A DNA stretch of 44,641 bases, taken from the NCBI RefSeq assembly GCF_002159765.1, contig NZ_NFJH01000015.1, positions 1 to 44,641 on the forward strand. Reading direction: 5' to 3'. The DNA comes from Collinsella sp. An268 (GTDB lineage: Bacteria; Actinomycetota; Coriobacteriia; Coriobacteriales; Coriobacteriaceae). Of the stretch, positions 32,065-39,039 are shown one piece after another. The stretch's first letter is position 1; every line of letters starts with the position of its first letter. A model generated the notes under the pieces. That model was not told the origin of the DNA. It saw only the letters and a list, made by a program, of their open reading frames with translations, and did no database searches. Both the position numbers and the translations under genes were made by a program.

Positions 32065-33387
32065 CTAGAGGCTGTCCTCGGCGAGCGCTGCCGCGGCTTG
32101 TTCGGCCGGCCCTTCCGCCTCGATGTCGGCTGCGGCAAGCTCGCCGGCGGTATCGACGCGCGTGGAATCTTCCGGTGTGATGGTCATGCTCTCAAAGCGG
32201 TGCGCCATGTACTCATTATCGAAGTATCGGGCGTAGAACTCCTCCACGGGCGAGGTGGCCGGCACGCCGGAGACGCGCTCGAACCAGCAGTCCAGCGCCT
32301 CGAGCGTCATGACGCCGTTGACGAGCATGAGGACGGCGCAGACCGCGGTGAGCGAGTAGCGGAGCTTCCAAGGGATCAGGTTGACGAGCGCGAGGAGCCG
32401 GGGCAGGCAGAGGCGGATCCAGACGAGCCCGAGCGCGCCCCACATGCACATGAAGAGGGTCGAGGTGCGCCCGCCCATGAGTGCCGCGACGGGGTCGGGG
32501 AAGAGTCCGAGGATCGTCTGGCCGGAGTAGTCCCAGGCCACAGCGCCAAAGCCGGCCTGCATGAACCAGCTCACCGCCGCCTCGAAGAGCCCGCCGATGA
32601 CGGCGGAGACCACAAAGATGATGACCGGGCTCGACTTGTAGAACCGGTTGAGCGCGACGGTCATGAGCACGGCGCCGAACCCGTAGATGGGCGAGAACGG
32701 CCCGAAGAGGAGCCCGGCGCGGTCCTGGTAGACGCCCGGGTCGACGACGAGCATGTGGTAGGCCACCTCGATGAGGAGGCCGAGCACGGAGCACACCGCG
32801 AAGACCCAGAACAGGTTGAAGAAGTTGAGCTCGAGGTAGCCCCGCCCCTCCGGGTCGCGCCCGAGCATGCCGCGCGCCGCGGCCTGGCGGTCTTCCGCAT
32901 CGCGCAGGACCCGCTTCATGTGGCGCTCGTGGCGCAGCGTCGGGTCGACGGTGACGGAGAGGGAGATGAGGATGGCGAGCTGTATGGCGGGGGCGATGAG
33001 GTGGGTGCCGACGCCCTGCAGCATGATGGAGATGATGAGCTGCACGACCGAGGCGGCGATGAGCGCCCAGGACCAGCGGGCGGCGTTGCGGCGCCGGCTC
33101 CTCATGAGCGAGATGCCGAAGACGATGAGCGCGAAGGCGTTCGCAAGGGTGATGACGACGGAGAGCGCCGTCATCACCACGGGGAGCGTGGGGTCGGTGC
33201 CGATGGTGATGAGCGACGGGTCGACGGAGAGCGCCCAGGCTACCATGGCGCCGAACAGGACGACCATGGGGATGGTGACGACGCCGTCGATGAGGCAGAG
33301 GGCGCCGTAGACCTTCAAGATGAACGGGACGTTCCGCCCGCCCGCCTCAGCGGCGGTGGGAGCCGGGTGCGATTCGGTGGCAGCCAT
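32065..33387 (-). CDS. Membrane protein with CmpB-type (putative ABC-transporter type IV) domain
   Basis: 440 residues from ATG 33387 (AGGGGATC about 8 nt upstream). The N-terminal half has four helices in an about 150-residue module (NVPFILKVYGALCLIDGVV to MLQGVGTHLIAPAIQLAILI). The C-terminal half (about 180-385) matches the PF06541-like family: LNFFNLFWVFAVCSVLGLLIE, GPFSPIYGFGAVLM, FFVS-type helices and a GLFEAAVSWFMQ helix, with DYSG and LFPDP-type loops. The tail (about 395-440) is acidic. The function is unknown; despite the family name there is no ATPase. The N-terminal module resembles the small 4-TM proteins at 33523-33924 and 38334-38744. It heads a unit with the LysR and lipase genes. 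Confidence 0.7.
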   Translation of the reverse strand: MAATESHPAPTAAEAGGRNVPFILKVYGALCLIDGVVTIPMVVLFGAMVAWALSVDPSLITIGTDPTLPVVMTALSVVITLANAFALIVFGISLMRSRRRNAARWSWALIAASVVQLIISIMLQGVGTHLIAPAIQLAILISLSVTVDPTLRHERHMKRVLRDAEDRQAAARGMLGRDPEGRGYLELNFFNLFWVFAVCSVLGLLIEVAYHMLVVDPGVYQDRAGLLFGPFSPIYGFGAVLMTVALNRFYKSSPVIIFVVSAVIGGLFEAAVSWFMQAGFGAVAWDYSGQTILGLFPDPVAALMGGRTSTLFMCMWGALGLVWIRLCLPRLLALVNLIPWKLRYSLTAVCAVLMLVNGVMTLEALDCWFERVSGVPATSPVEEFYARYFDNEYMAHRFESMTITPEDSTRVDTAGELAAADIEAEGPAEQAAAALAEDSL

Positions 33388-33473
33388 AATGAGATCCCCT
33401 ACATTCGGTTTCAGGCACGAACGTGCTGGCGAAGATTGAAAACCAACGCCATGGTAGCGCAACGCAGCGCCGC

Positions 33474-33497
33474 GCGATGCCCGGCGTTGCGCATCGC
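33474..33497 (-). terminator. Hairpin between 4-TM gene and CmpB-type gene
   Basis: GCGATGC (33474-33480) / GCATCGC (33491-33497) with a 10-nt loop, just past the stop of the 4-TM gene on the minus strand. No T run follows, so termination is doubtful. Confidence 0.3.
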
Positions 33498-33522
33498 CCC
33501 GTCGGGCCGCGCGGTCGGGATG

Positions 33523-33924
33523 CTAGAGATCGGCCTCCCTGCGCACCGCGCCATCGAGGATGGCGGCGCAGAGCGCGGCGATGCCGATGACGGCGGCCAG
33601 GACGGGAATCTCCCGCCCGAGACCGGCGAAGGCCCCCGTGCCGACGGCGAGAAGAACGATCAGGATCGCGATGAGCCGATGGCTCCCCAGGCGGCTCGGC
33701 TGGTTGGCCCCGTGGACGCCCATGAGCGCGCAGATAAAGGTGAGGAAGGCGCAGGCGAGGTAGAGGATGCCGTCGATGTTCACGACGAGTACGCCGAGGA
33801 TGCCCGCCTCATCTTCGGCGAGCGGGGCTCCGGCGAGCGCGATGGCGCCGAGCGCGGCCGCCGCGATGGCGACGAGGATTTGTACGATGCTCACGACTTT
33901 GAGGACTTTGCGATTGGTCGACAT
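33523..33924 (-). CDS. Small four-helix membrane protein
   Basis: 133 residues from ATG 33924 (GGAAGGTATCTC upstream). It begins MSTNRKVLKVVSIVQ and has four predicted helices, with a short acidic segment after the first (LAEDEAGIL) and a basic loop (GANQPSRLGSHR) before the third. I do not recognise a characterised family. The N-terminus MSTN, the GAP-AE motif after helix 1 and the helix spacing are shared with the protein at 38334-38744. It diverges from the solute-binding protein gene. Its upstream region has CCGTTT/AAACGG arms next to a TATAGA -10-like element, a possible operator shared by both directions. Confidence 0.65.
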   Translation of the reverse strand: MSTNRKVLKVVSIVQILVAIAAAALGAIALAGAPLAEDEAGILGVLVVNIDGILYLACAFLTFICALMGVHGANQPSRLGSHRLIAILIVLLAVGTGAFAGLGREIPVLAAVIGIAALCAAILDGAVRREADL

Positions 33925-34087
33925 GAGATACCTTCCGTTGGATGGGACGCTTCCGCTTCTATACCGTTTCGCGCCCTCAAACGGAATCGGCTTTAACAAA
34001 AAATTGAACCCCATGCGGGTGCAAGGGCTAGCACAGATACTTGATTGGTATGCCATTTTTCCTCATGACATGATAAGGAGATAGGGG

Positions 34088-34951
34088 ATGGAGATGATTT
34101 CCAGGAGACGCTTCGTCTCGCTGGCTGCGCTCGTCGCCGCGATTCCCGCGGGCCTTGCGGGCTGCACGCCCCGGGCGACGAGTGGCGCGGGAAGCGGGTC
34201 GGCCGCGGTGGCCGCTCCGGCGGCGGGGGCCGACACGCTGCGCGTGGGCGTGCGTGCTGATGTGGTGGGCTTCGGGTATCTCAACGAGAGGACCGGTAAG
34301 TATTACGGCCTCGAGATCGATATCGCGAACGAGCTCGCGGAGCGTCTGGGCTACCGGGATGTGGCCTTCACGACCGTTACGCCGGACGACCGCAAGGAGA
34401 TACTGCTCGACGGCCAGGTCGATGCGCTGGTCGCGTGCTACTCCATCGCCGAATCGCGCCTGAAGAACTTCGACTTCTCGCCGGCATATTACGATGACGC
34501 GGTCATCGCGGTGGTGGAGAACTCCTCGCTCATCGCGTCGGTCGAGGACCTGGTGGGCCGCACGTTCGGCACCATGGCGGGGTCCAACGCCGCGCCGCTT
34601 CTGAGCGTCAAGCTCTACGAAGAGGGGTTCACCTCGGGAGAGCCGCTTCAGGCCAACGAGGACAACTCCGACGTCACGTTCGATACCTGGCGCCTCAGGC
34701 AGTACGCCTCCTACCAGGAGCTCTCCGACGCGCTCGAGGTGGGCGAGGTCGACGCCATGGTGCTCGACGGCGCCATCGCCCATACCTACATGAACGACGA
34801 GCGCTCCATCCTCGAGGGCTTCACCGTCGAAGAGGTTTCCTACGGCGTCGCCACCATTAAGGATTCCGAGCTCTCGGCACGTGTCGCCGAGGCCGTCCAG
34901 GCGATGCTCGACGACGGTACGATCGATGCCCTCGTCGACAAGTGGAACTAA
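34088..34951 (+). CDS. Solute-binding lipoprotein (amino-acid type, SBP_bac_3-like)
   Basis: 287 residues; the ATG at 34088 follows AAGGAG by 7 nt. The signal peptide carries SRRRFVS (5-11), a fair Tat motif, and a lipobox LAGC with Cys26. The mature protein is a two-lobe binding protein: LRVGVRADVVGFGYLN, GLEIDIANELAERLGY, DGQVDALVACYSIAESRLKNFDFSPAYYDD (Arg in the place that binds the ligand carboxylate), then LVGRTFGTMAGSNA and VGEVDAMVLDGAIAH. The family usually feeds polar amino acid ABC transporters, but no permease or ATPase follows. The next gene, 15 nt downstream on the same strand, is a Cache-MscS channel. I infer that it delivers a ligand to that sensor; alternatively it serves a transporter encoded elsewhere. 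Confidence 0.88.
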   Translation: MEMISRRRFVSLAALVAAIPAGLAGCTPRATSGAGSGSAAVAAPAAGADTLRVGVRADVVGFGYLNERTGKYYGLEIDIANELAERLGYRDVAFTTVTPDDRKEILLDGQVDALVACYSIAESRLKNFDFSPAYYDDAVIAVVENSSLIASVEDLVGRTFGTMAGSNAAPLLSVKLYEEGFTSGEPLQANEDNSDVTFDTWRLRQYASYQELSDALEVGEVDAMVLDGAIAHTYMNDERSILEGFTVEEVSYGVATIKDSELSARVAEAVQAMLDDGTIDALVDKWN

Positions 34952-34966
34952 CGGGAGGCGATACGC

Positions 34967-37900
34967 ATGAAGATGACCCGCAAGGTGACGGGTAAGATCG
35001 CGGCGCTCGTGGCCGTGGCCCTCGTGAGCGTCGCAATCATGGCTGTGGCGCTAACCGGCATGCAGAACACCCTTTCCCGGTCGGGCTATACCGACGAGAT
35101 CGCCGCCGAGCAAGAGGCGCTTCCCGGGCTTCTGGAGGCCGCGGCGAGCGAGACCGTCGAGAACACCGAGCAGTACGATGCCATTTACCAGTCCAAGGCG
35201 GCGCAGGTTGCCTACGCGGCGCAAAATGGCACGGGCTTTGAGGCGACCGACGCCCAGATGGTCGCGTACCAGGAGCTTCTCGGCGTCGACAACGTGCTCG
35301 TGGTGAACCGCGCGGGCGATGTCATCGCCGCCGCGCAGCCCACGAAGGCCCAGTTCTCCTACGCGCGCTTCAACCAGCTGCGTCAGACGTTCGACACGCA
35401 CGAGCCCTCCCAGGCGGTCGAGATCGAGGTGCCGGAAGAGGAGTGGCTCGACCGGTACTACGCCTGCCGTATCGACGACGACACGATGGTCGTCATCGAG
35501 CAGAACCCGGCGGAGCTCCGCGAGCTCGTCGCGCAGTCCGGGTCCGTGGCGAGCGTCCTTTCCAACATCACCCTCGGCCAGACGGGCTTTGTGTTTGCCG
35601 TGTCCGCGCAGGATTACCTCATCACCTATCACCCGGATGAGAACCTCGTGGGCGCCGACGCCATCGACGCCGGCATCAGCGTGGCGGACCTCGAGGACGG
35701 CGCGTACGCGACGATGAACGTGGCGGGGCAGGAGCTGTACTGCGGGGTGACCCTCATCGACGGAACGTACTATCTGTGCGCCGTGCCCGAGGCGTCCATG
35801 GTCTCCTCGACCGCCATCACCGTGGGCGTCATCCTCTTTGTGTTTGTGGTGGTTGTTGCCGCCGTGACGCTCTACGGCATCTTCGTGCTGCGGAGCGAGG
35901 GACATGACGGCGCGACCGGGGCGGGCGACGGAGCCGCAAAGAAGCCGCAGGGCACGCTCCGCCTGAACCGCCGCATCGCCCCGCGCGCCGCGGTGCTCTG
36001 CGGTGTGGGCTTCCTTGCGGTTCTCGTCATCTCGTTCTACATGCAGACGCTCTTCGCGCTGTCCTCGCAATCGCTGCTCATGAACGAGCGCGTCCTCGAT
36101 ATCGCCGACACCATCGAGCGCACCGAGGCGGCGGCAGACGACCTTACCACGCAGTACAACGAGCGCTATCTGTCGAAAGCCGAGGTCGCGGCTTACATCA
36201 TCGAGCGCAACCCCGAGCTTTCCAACCGGCAGAAGCTGCAGGAGCTCGCCGATGCGCTCGAGGTCCAGTCGGTGTTTGTGTTCGACGCCGCGGGCACCAT
36301 GACCGCCACCAACTCCAGCTACACCAACTTCACCCTCTCCGAGGACCCGCAAGATCAGAGCTACGAGTTCCGCAAGCTTCTCCAGGGCGTGGAGTCGCTC
36401 GTGCAGGAGCCGCAGCCCGATGAGATCTCGGGCGAGTTCAGGCAGTACATCGGCGTCACCACGCATGACGGGACGGGCGAGCTCACCGGCTTCGTGCAGC
36501 TGGGTATCCGCTCCGACCGCCTGGAGAGCATGCTCCAGAGCGTGCAGATCGACCACGTGCTCGACGGCGTCAAGGTGGGCGCAGACGGCTTCGCCTTCGC
36601 CATCAATAAGGCCGACGGCACGTTCGCGTATTATCCCGACGCCAACACCATCGGCAAGAAGGCCGCCGACTGCGGCCTTACCGAGGACCAGCTGCGCGAC
36701 GGGTTCTCCGACTACATTACCGTGAACGGCACGACGTACTACGCCTCCGCGATCGAGACGGCGGACTACTACATCTTTGTCGCCGGCAGCGAGGGGGCCC
36801 TTATGGGCGACCGCATCCCCATGACGCTCACCACCGGCGCCATTGCGTTTGTGTGCCTCGCCGTGATCTTTGGCCTCATGGTGTGGGATACCGCCCAGAC
36901 GGGCGCCGCGCCCGAGGCTGCCCGTGCGCGCGGCGGCGAGTCGCGCCGTATGATCGAGGTCTCGGTCGACGACCGTCGCGTGCGGACCGAGTCCGCCGCG
37001 ACCCGTTGGCTCAGCCGCTCCCTGCACTGGGATGAGATGACGCCCGAGCAGAAGCTCGGCTTCGTGCTCAAGTGCTTTGTGGGGCTCGGCGCCATCTTGG
37101 TGGCCATCGCGGTTATCGGCAAGGACGCCATCTTCGAGCCCGGGACACTGTTCGCCTACATCTTGGGCGGCGGCTGGGCGCATGGCCTCAACATCTTCGC
37201 CATCACCGCGTCGATCATGTTCGCCTGCGTGCTGCTCACGGTCGTCACCATCGTTCAGAAGGTGCTCTCGCTCGTGGGGCGCGTGCTCGACGCGCGCGGC
37301 CTCACCATCTGTCGCCTCGTCTCGAGCGTGGCCAAGTACGGTTCCATGATAGGCATGCTGTACTGGTGTCTCGCGCTGCTCGGCGTGGACACGGCGACGC
37401 TGCTCGCCTCCGCGGGCCTGCTCACCTTTGCGGTGTCGCTCGGTGCCAAGGACATCGTGACCGATATCATCTCCGGCCTCTTCATCATCTTTGAGGGCGA
37501 GTTCCGCGTGGGCGACATCATCCAGGTGGGCGGCAACAAGGGTACCGTCATCGAGATCGGCGTGCGCTCCACCAAGATCAACGACGGCTCGGGCAACATC
37601 TTGGTGCTGCGTAACTCGAGCGTCTCCAACGTGGTCAACATGACAAAGGAGACGAGCTACGCCGCCGTCGAGGTGGGCATCGAGTACGGCGAGAGCCTGG
37701 AGCGCGTGGAGGCGATCCTCTCGCGCGAGCTGCCCGAGATGAAGAAGCGCCTGCCCGCCATCATCGACGGCCCCTTCTACCGCGGTATCTCGATGCTCGC
37801 GGACAACGCCGTCAACATCAAGATCGTGGCGGAGTGCGCCGAGTCCAACCGCGGCGGCCTTACGAGCGACCTGATGCGCGAGATGAAGCTCCTGTTCGAC

Positions 37901-38083
37901 AAGTACGACATCTCCATCCCGTATCCGCAGGTCGTGGTGAACCAGCCCATCGAGTTCAAGAAGGCGACGCTTGCCGACAAGGCGGCGGCGCGCGAGTTCA
38001 ACGCCGAGCAGAAGGAAGCCATCAAGAACATGACGGACGAGAACGAGGACTTCGACGAGTTCAACGACACCCGTCGGCACTAG
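34967..38083 (+). CDS. MscS-family channel with two tandem extracellular Cache-like sensor regions
   Basis: 1038 residues. Helix 10-32, then a first extracytoplasmic region (33-280) with PAS-like lobes (GVDNVLVVNRAGDVIAA; GQTGFVFAVSAQDYLITYHP). Helix 281-306, a short cytoplasmic linker, helix 340-365, then a second such region (366-616: VQSVFVFDAAGTMTATNSS; GADGFAFAINKADGTFAYYP), and helix 617-640. After a charged linker come the channel helices (about 698-718, 740-763, 784-805) and the MscS pore helix and beta domain (about 808-895: ASAGLLTFAVSLGAKDI, GLFIIFEGEFRVGDIIQVGG, GTVIEIGVRSTKI). The C-terminal alpha/beta domain ends near 995, with a charged tail. Both sensor regions look like dCache modules, duplicated within the protein. 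Plain MscS is about 286 residues. This reads as a ligand-controlled channel; gating by ligand is inference. It is co-transcribed with the solute-binding protein gene. Confidence 0.88.
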   Translation: MKMTRKVTGKIAALVAVALVSVAIMAVALTGMQNTLSRSGYTDEIAAEQEALPGLLEAAASETVENTEQYDAIYQSKAAQVAYAAQNGTGFEATDAQMVAYQELLGVDNVLVVNRAGDVIAAAQPTKAQFSYARFNQLRQTFDTHEPSQAVEIEVPEEEWLDRYYACRIDDDTMVVIEQNPAELRELVAQSGSVASVLSNITLGQTGFVFAVSAQDYLITYHPDENLVGADAIDAGISVADLEDGAYATMNVAGQELYCGVTLIDGTYYLCAVPEASMVSSTAITVGVILFVFVVVVAAVTLYGIFVLRSEGHDGATGAGDGAAKKPQGTLRLNRRIAPRAAVLCGVGFLAVLVISFYMQTLFALSSQSLLMNERVLDIADTIERTEAAADDLTTQYNERYLSKAEVAAYIIERNPELSNRQKLQELADALEVQSVFVFDAAGTMTATNSSYTNFTLSEDPQDQSYEFRKLLQGVESLVQEPQPDEISGEFRQYIGVTTHDGTGELTGFVQLGIRSDRLESMLQSVQIDHVLDGVKVGADGFAFAINKADGTFAYYPDANTIGKKAADCGLTEDQLRDGFSDYITVNGTTYYASAIETADYYIFVAGSEGALMGDRIPMTLTTGAIAFVCLAVIFGLMVWDTAQTGAAPEAARARGGESRRMIEVSVDDRRVRTESAATRWLSRSLHWDEMTPEQKLGFVLKCFVGLGAILVAIAVIGKDAIFEPGTLFAYILGGGWAHGLNIFAITASIMFACVLLTVVTIVQKVLSLVGRVLDARGLTICRLVSSVAKYGSMIGMLYWCLALLGVDTATLLASAGLLTFAVSLGAKDIVTDIISGLFIIFEGEFRVGDIIQVGGNKGTVIEIGVRSTKINDGSGNILVLRNSSVSNVVNMTKETSYAAVEVGIEYGESLERVEAILSRELPEMKKRLPAIIDGPFYRGISMLADNAVNIKIVAECAESNRGGLTSDLMREMKLLFDKYDISIPYPQVVVNQPIEFKKATLADKAAAREFNAEQKEAIKNMTDENEDFDEFNDTRRH

Positions 38084-38137
38084 CCGCACCGCGCGGGCGT
38101 CTTGTGGCTGCTGCCCCGCCCGCACCGTCCCCCGGCA

Positions 38138-38207
38138 TTCCCGTGTGCGGTTTTGCCACTTCCCGGCTCCTGCGGGGGATCAAAAGTGGCAGGGCCGCAC
38201 ACGGGAA
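38138..38207. repeat. Complete palindromic repeat
   Basis: TTCCCGTGTGCGG (38138-38150) pairs with CCGCACACGGGAA (38195-38207). Inside this TGCCACTT (38154-38161) pairs with AAGTGGCA (38184-38191). It has 13 + 8 bp arms around a GC-rich loop, 70 bp in all. Half of the same element is at 863-889. It lies between the convergent MscS and 4-TM genes, ahead of the terminator. Confidence 0.75.
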
Positions 38208-38259
38208 CGCGCTCGGGGTCTTACCGTACCCACGGCACTATGGCAGAGGTAAAAGAAAG

Positions 38260-38286
38260 GGGGTCCGCACGTTGCGTGCGGACCCC
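38260..38286. terminator. Bidirectional terminator between MscS and 4-TM genes
   Basis: GGGGTCCGCAC (38260-38270) / GTGCGGACCCC (38276-38286), an 11-bp perfect stem with a 5-nt loop. TTT follows on the plus strand and CTTTCTTTT on the minus strand, so it can serve both converging genes. Confidence 0.82.
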
Positions 38287-38333
38287 TTTGCGGTAACGCT
38301 CTGCCGCCTCGCGCGGCATATATCGGCCGTGGA

Positions 38334-38744
38334 TTACGCGGCGCCGTTCTCCTTGAGGGCGCGGCCGGCAAACACGACGCCGGAGAAGCACACGGCGGCG
38401 TAGATGAGGTAGGGCCACACGGGACCCATCTCCTCGCCGGACGTGAAGGACATGCCGACCTCGGCCAAGCAGACCACGATGATGAAGGCGCACAGATAGG
38501 TGAACGGCTTCAGGAGGTTGTCGCGCTTGGCGGCGCGCATGCCGATGATGCCGGCGATGAGCTGGAAGACGCCCATGACGGCGATGATGATGCCGAACAA
38601 CCGGGCGATGGCGGGACCGTCCTCAATGACGCCCTCGGCAAACGGGGCGCCGAAGAACAGGGCAGCGCCGGCGACGGCGCTGATGATGCCCATGAGCAGA
38701 ATGACGAATCCGATGCTCTGGACACCGCGATGGTTGGTGGACAT
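38334..38744 (-). CDS. Small four-helix membrane protein, possible relative of the 33.5-kb copy
   Basis: 136 residues from ATG 38744 (AAGGGAAGGAA upstream). It begins MSTNHRGVQSIGFVILLMGI and has four predicted helices; GAPFAEG follows helix 1, a basic loop (GMRAAKRDN) follows helix 2, and SGEEMGP comes before helix 4. No known family was recognised; it is broadly like small DUF-type membrane proteins. It shares start, length and helix plan with the protein at 33523-33924, and the two bracket the solute-binding protein/MscS operon. It has a good promoter of its own. Confidence 0.7.
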   Translation of the reverse strand: MSTNHRGVQSIGFVILLMGIISAVAGAALFFGAPFAEGVIEDGPAIARLFGIIIAVMGVFQLIAGIIGMRAAKRDNLLKPFTYLCAFIIVVCLAEVGMSFTSGEEMGPVWPYLIYAAVCFSGVVFAGRALKENGAA

Positions 38745-38852
38745 AGCCGATTCCTTCCCTTCGTGGGGCGGCAAGGGCCGCCCGCAATGCGGACGACGCG
38801 GCCGGGGCATTGCTGGTGCGGCCTCCAACCTCGTCGTTTGTGCCAAACAAGT

Positions 38853-38882
38853 ATTGTATGGGCCGGTTTTGCCGTGCGTCAA
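38853..38882 (-). promoter_or_regulatory. Sigma-70-like promoter of the 38.3-kb 4-TM gene
   Basis: On the minus strand TTGACG (38882-38877), 18 nt, TACAAT (38858-38853), about 110 nt ahead of the ATG. The nearly 300-bp gap 38745-39039 otherwise shows only GC-rich sequence; no purine riboswitch core was found ahead of the adenine deaminase gene. Confidence 0.7.
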
Positions 38883-39039
38883 AGCGCGCGCGCCGCCTCA
38901 ACGAACGGGTGAAGCCGGCGGGGAGCGGGCAGGCGGCGCCCGTCACCGCCGGACCGCGACCCGCCGCGGCGTCCCCGCGCATCGGCCCGCGCCGGGGTGG
39001 GTACACCTCACACAAGGCAACAGGACAAGGAGGCGCTAC

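Noticed and set aside
34088-34951. Ordinary ABC importer operon
   Set aside because: Only the binding protein is present; the next gene is a channel and no permease or ATPase occurs within several kilobases on either side.
35051-38125. A 1024-codon open frame antisense to the Cache-MscS gene
   Set aside because: High GC leaves long open frames opposite real genes. The translation is His/Gly/Arg/Asp-rich with no fold, and the plus-strand gene has clear domains.
38745-39039. Purine riboswitch ahead of adenine deaminase
   Set aside because: The conserved core and paired loops of purine riboswitches are not present; the gap is GC-rich without a matching three-way junction.
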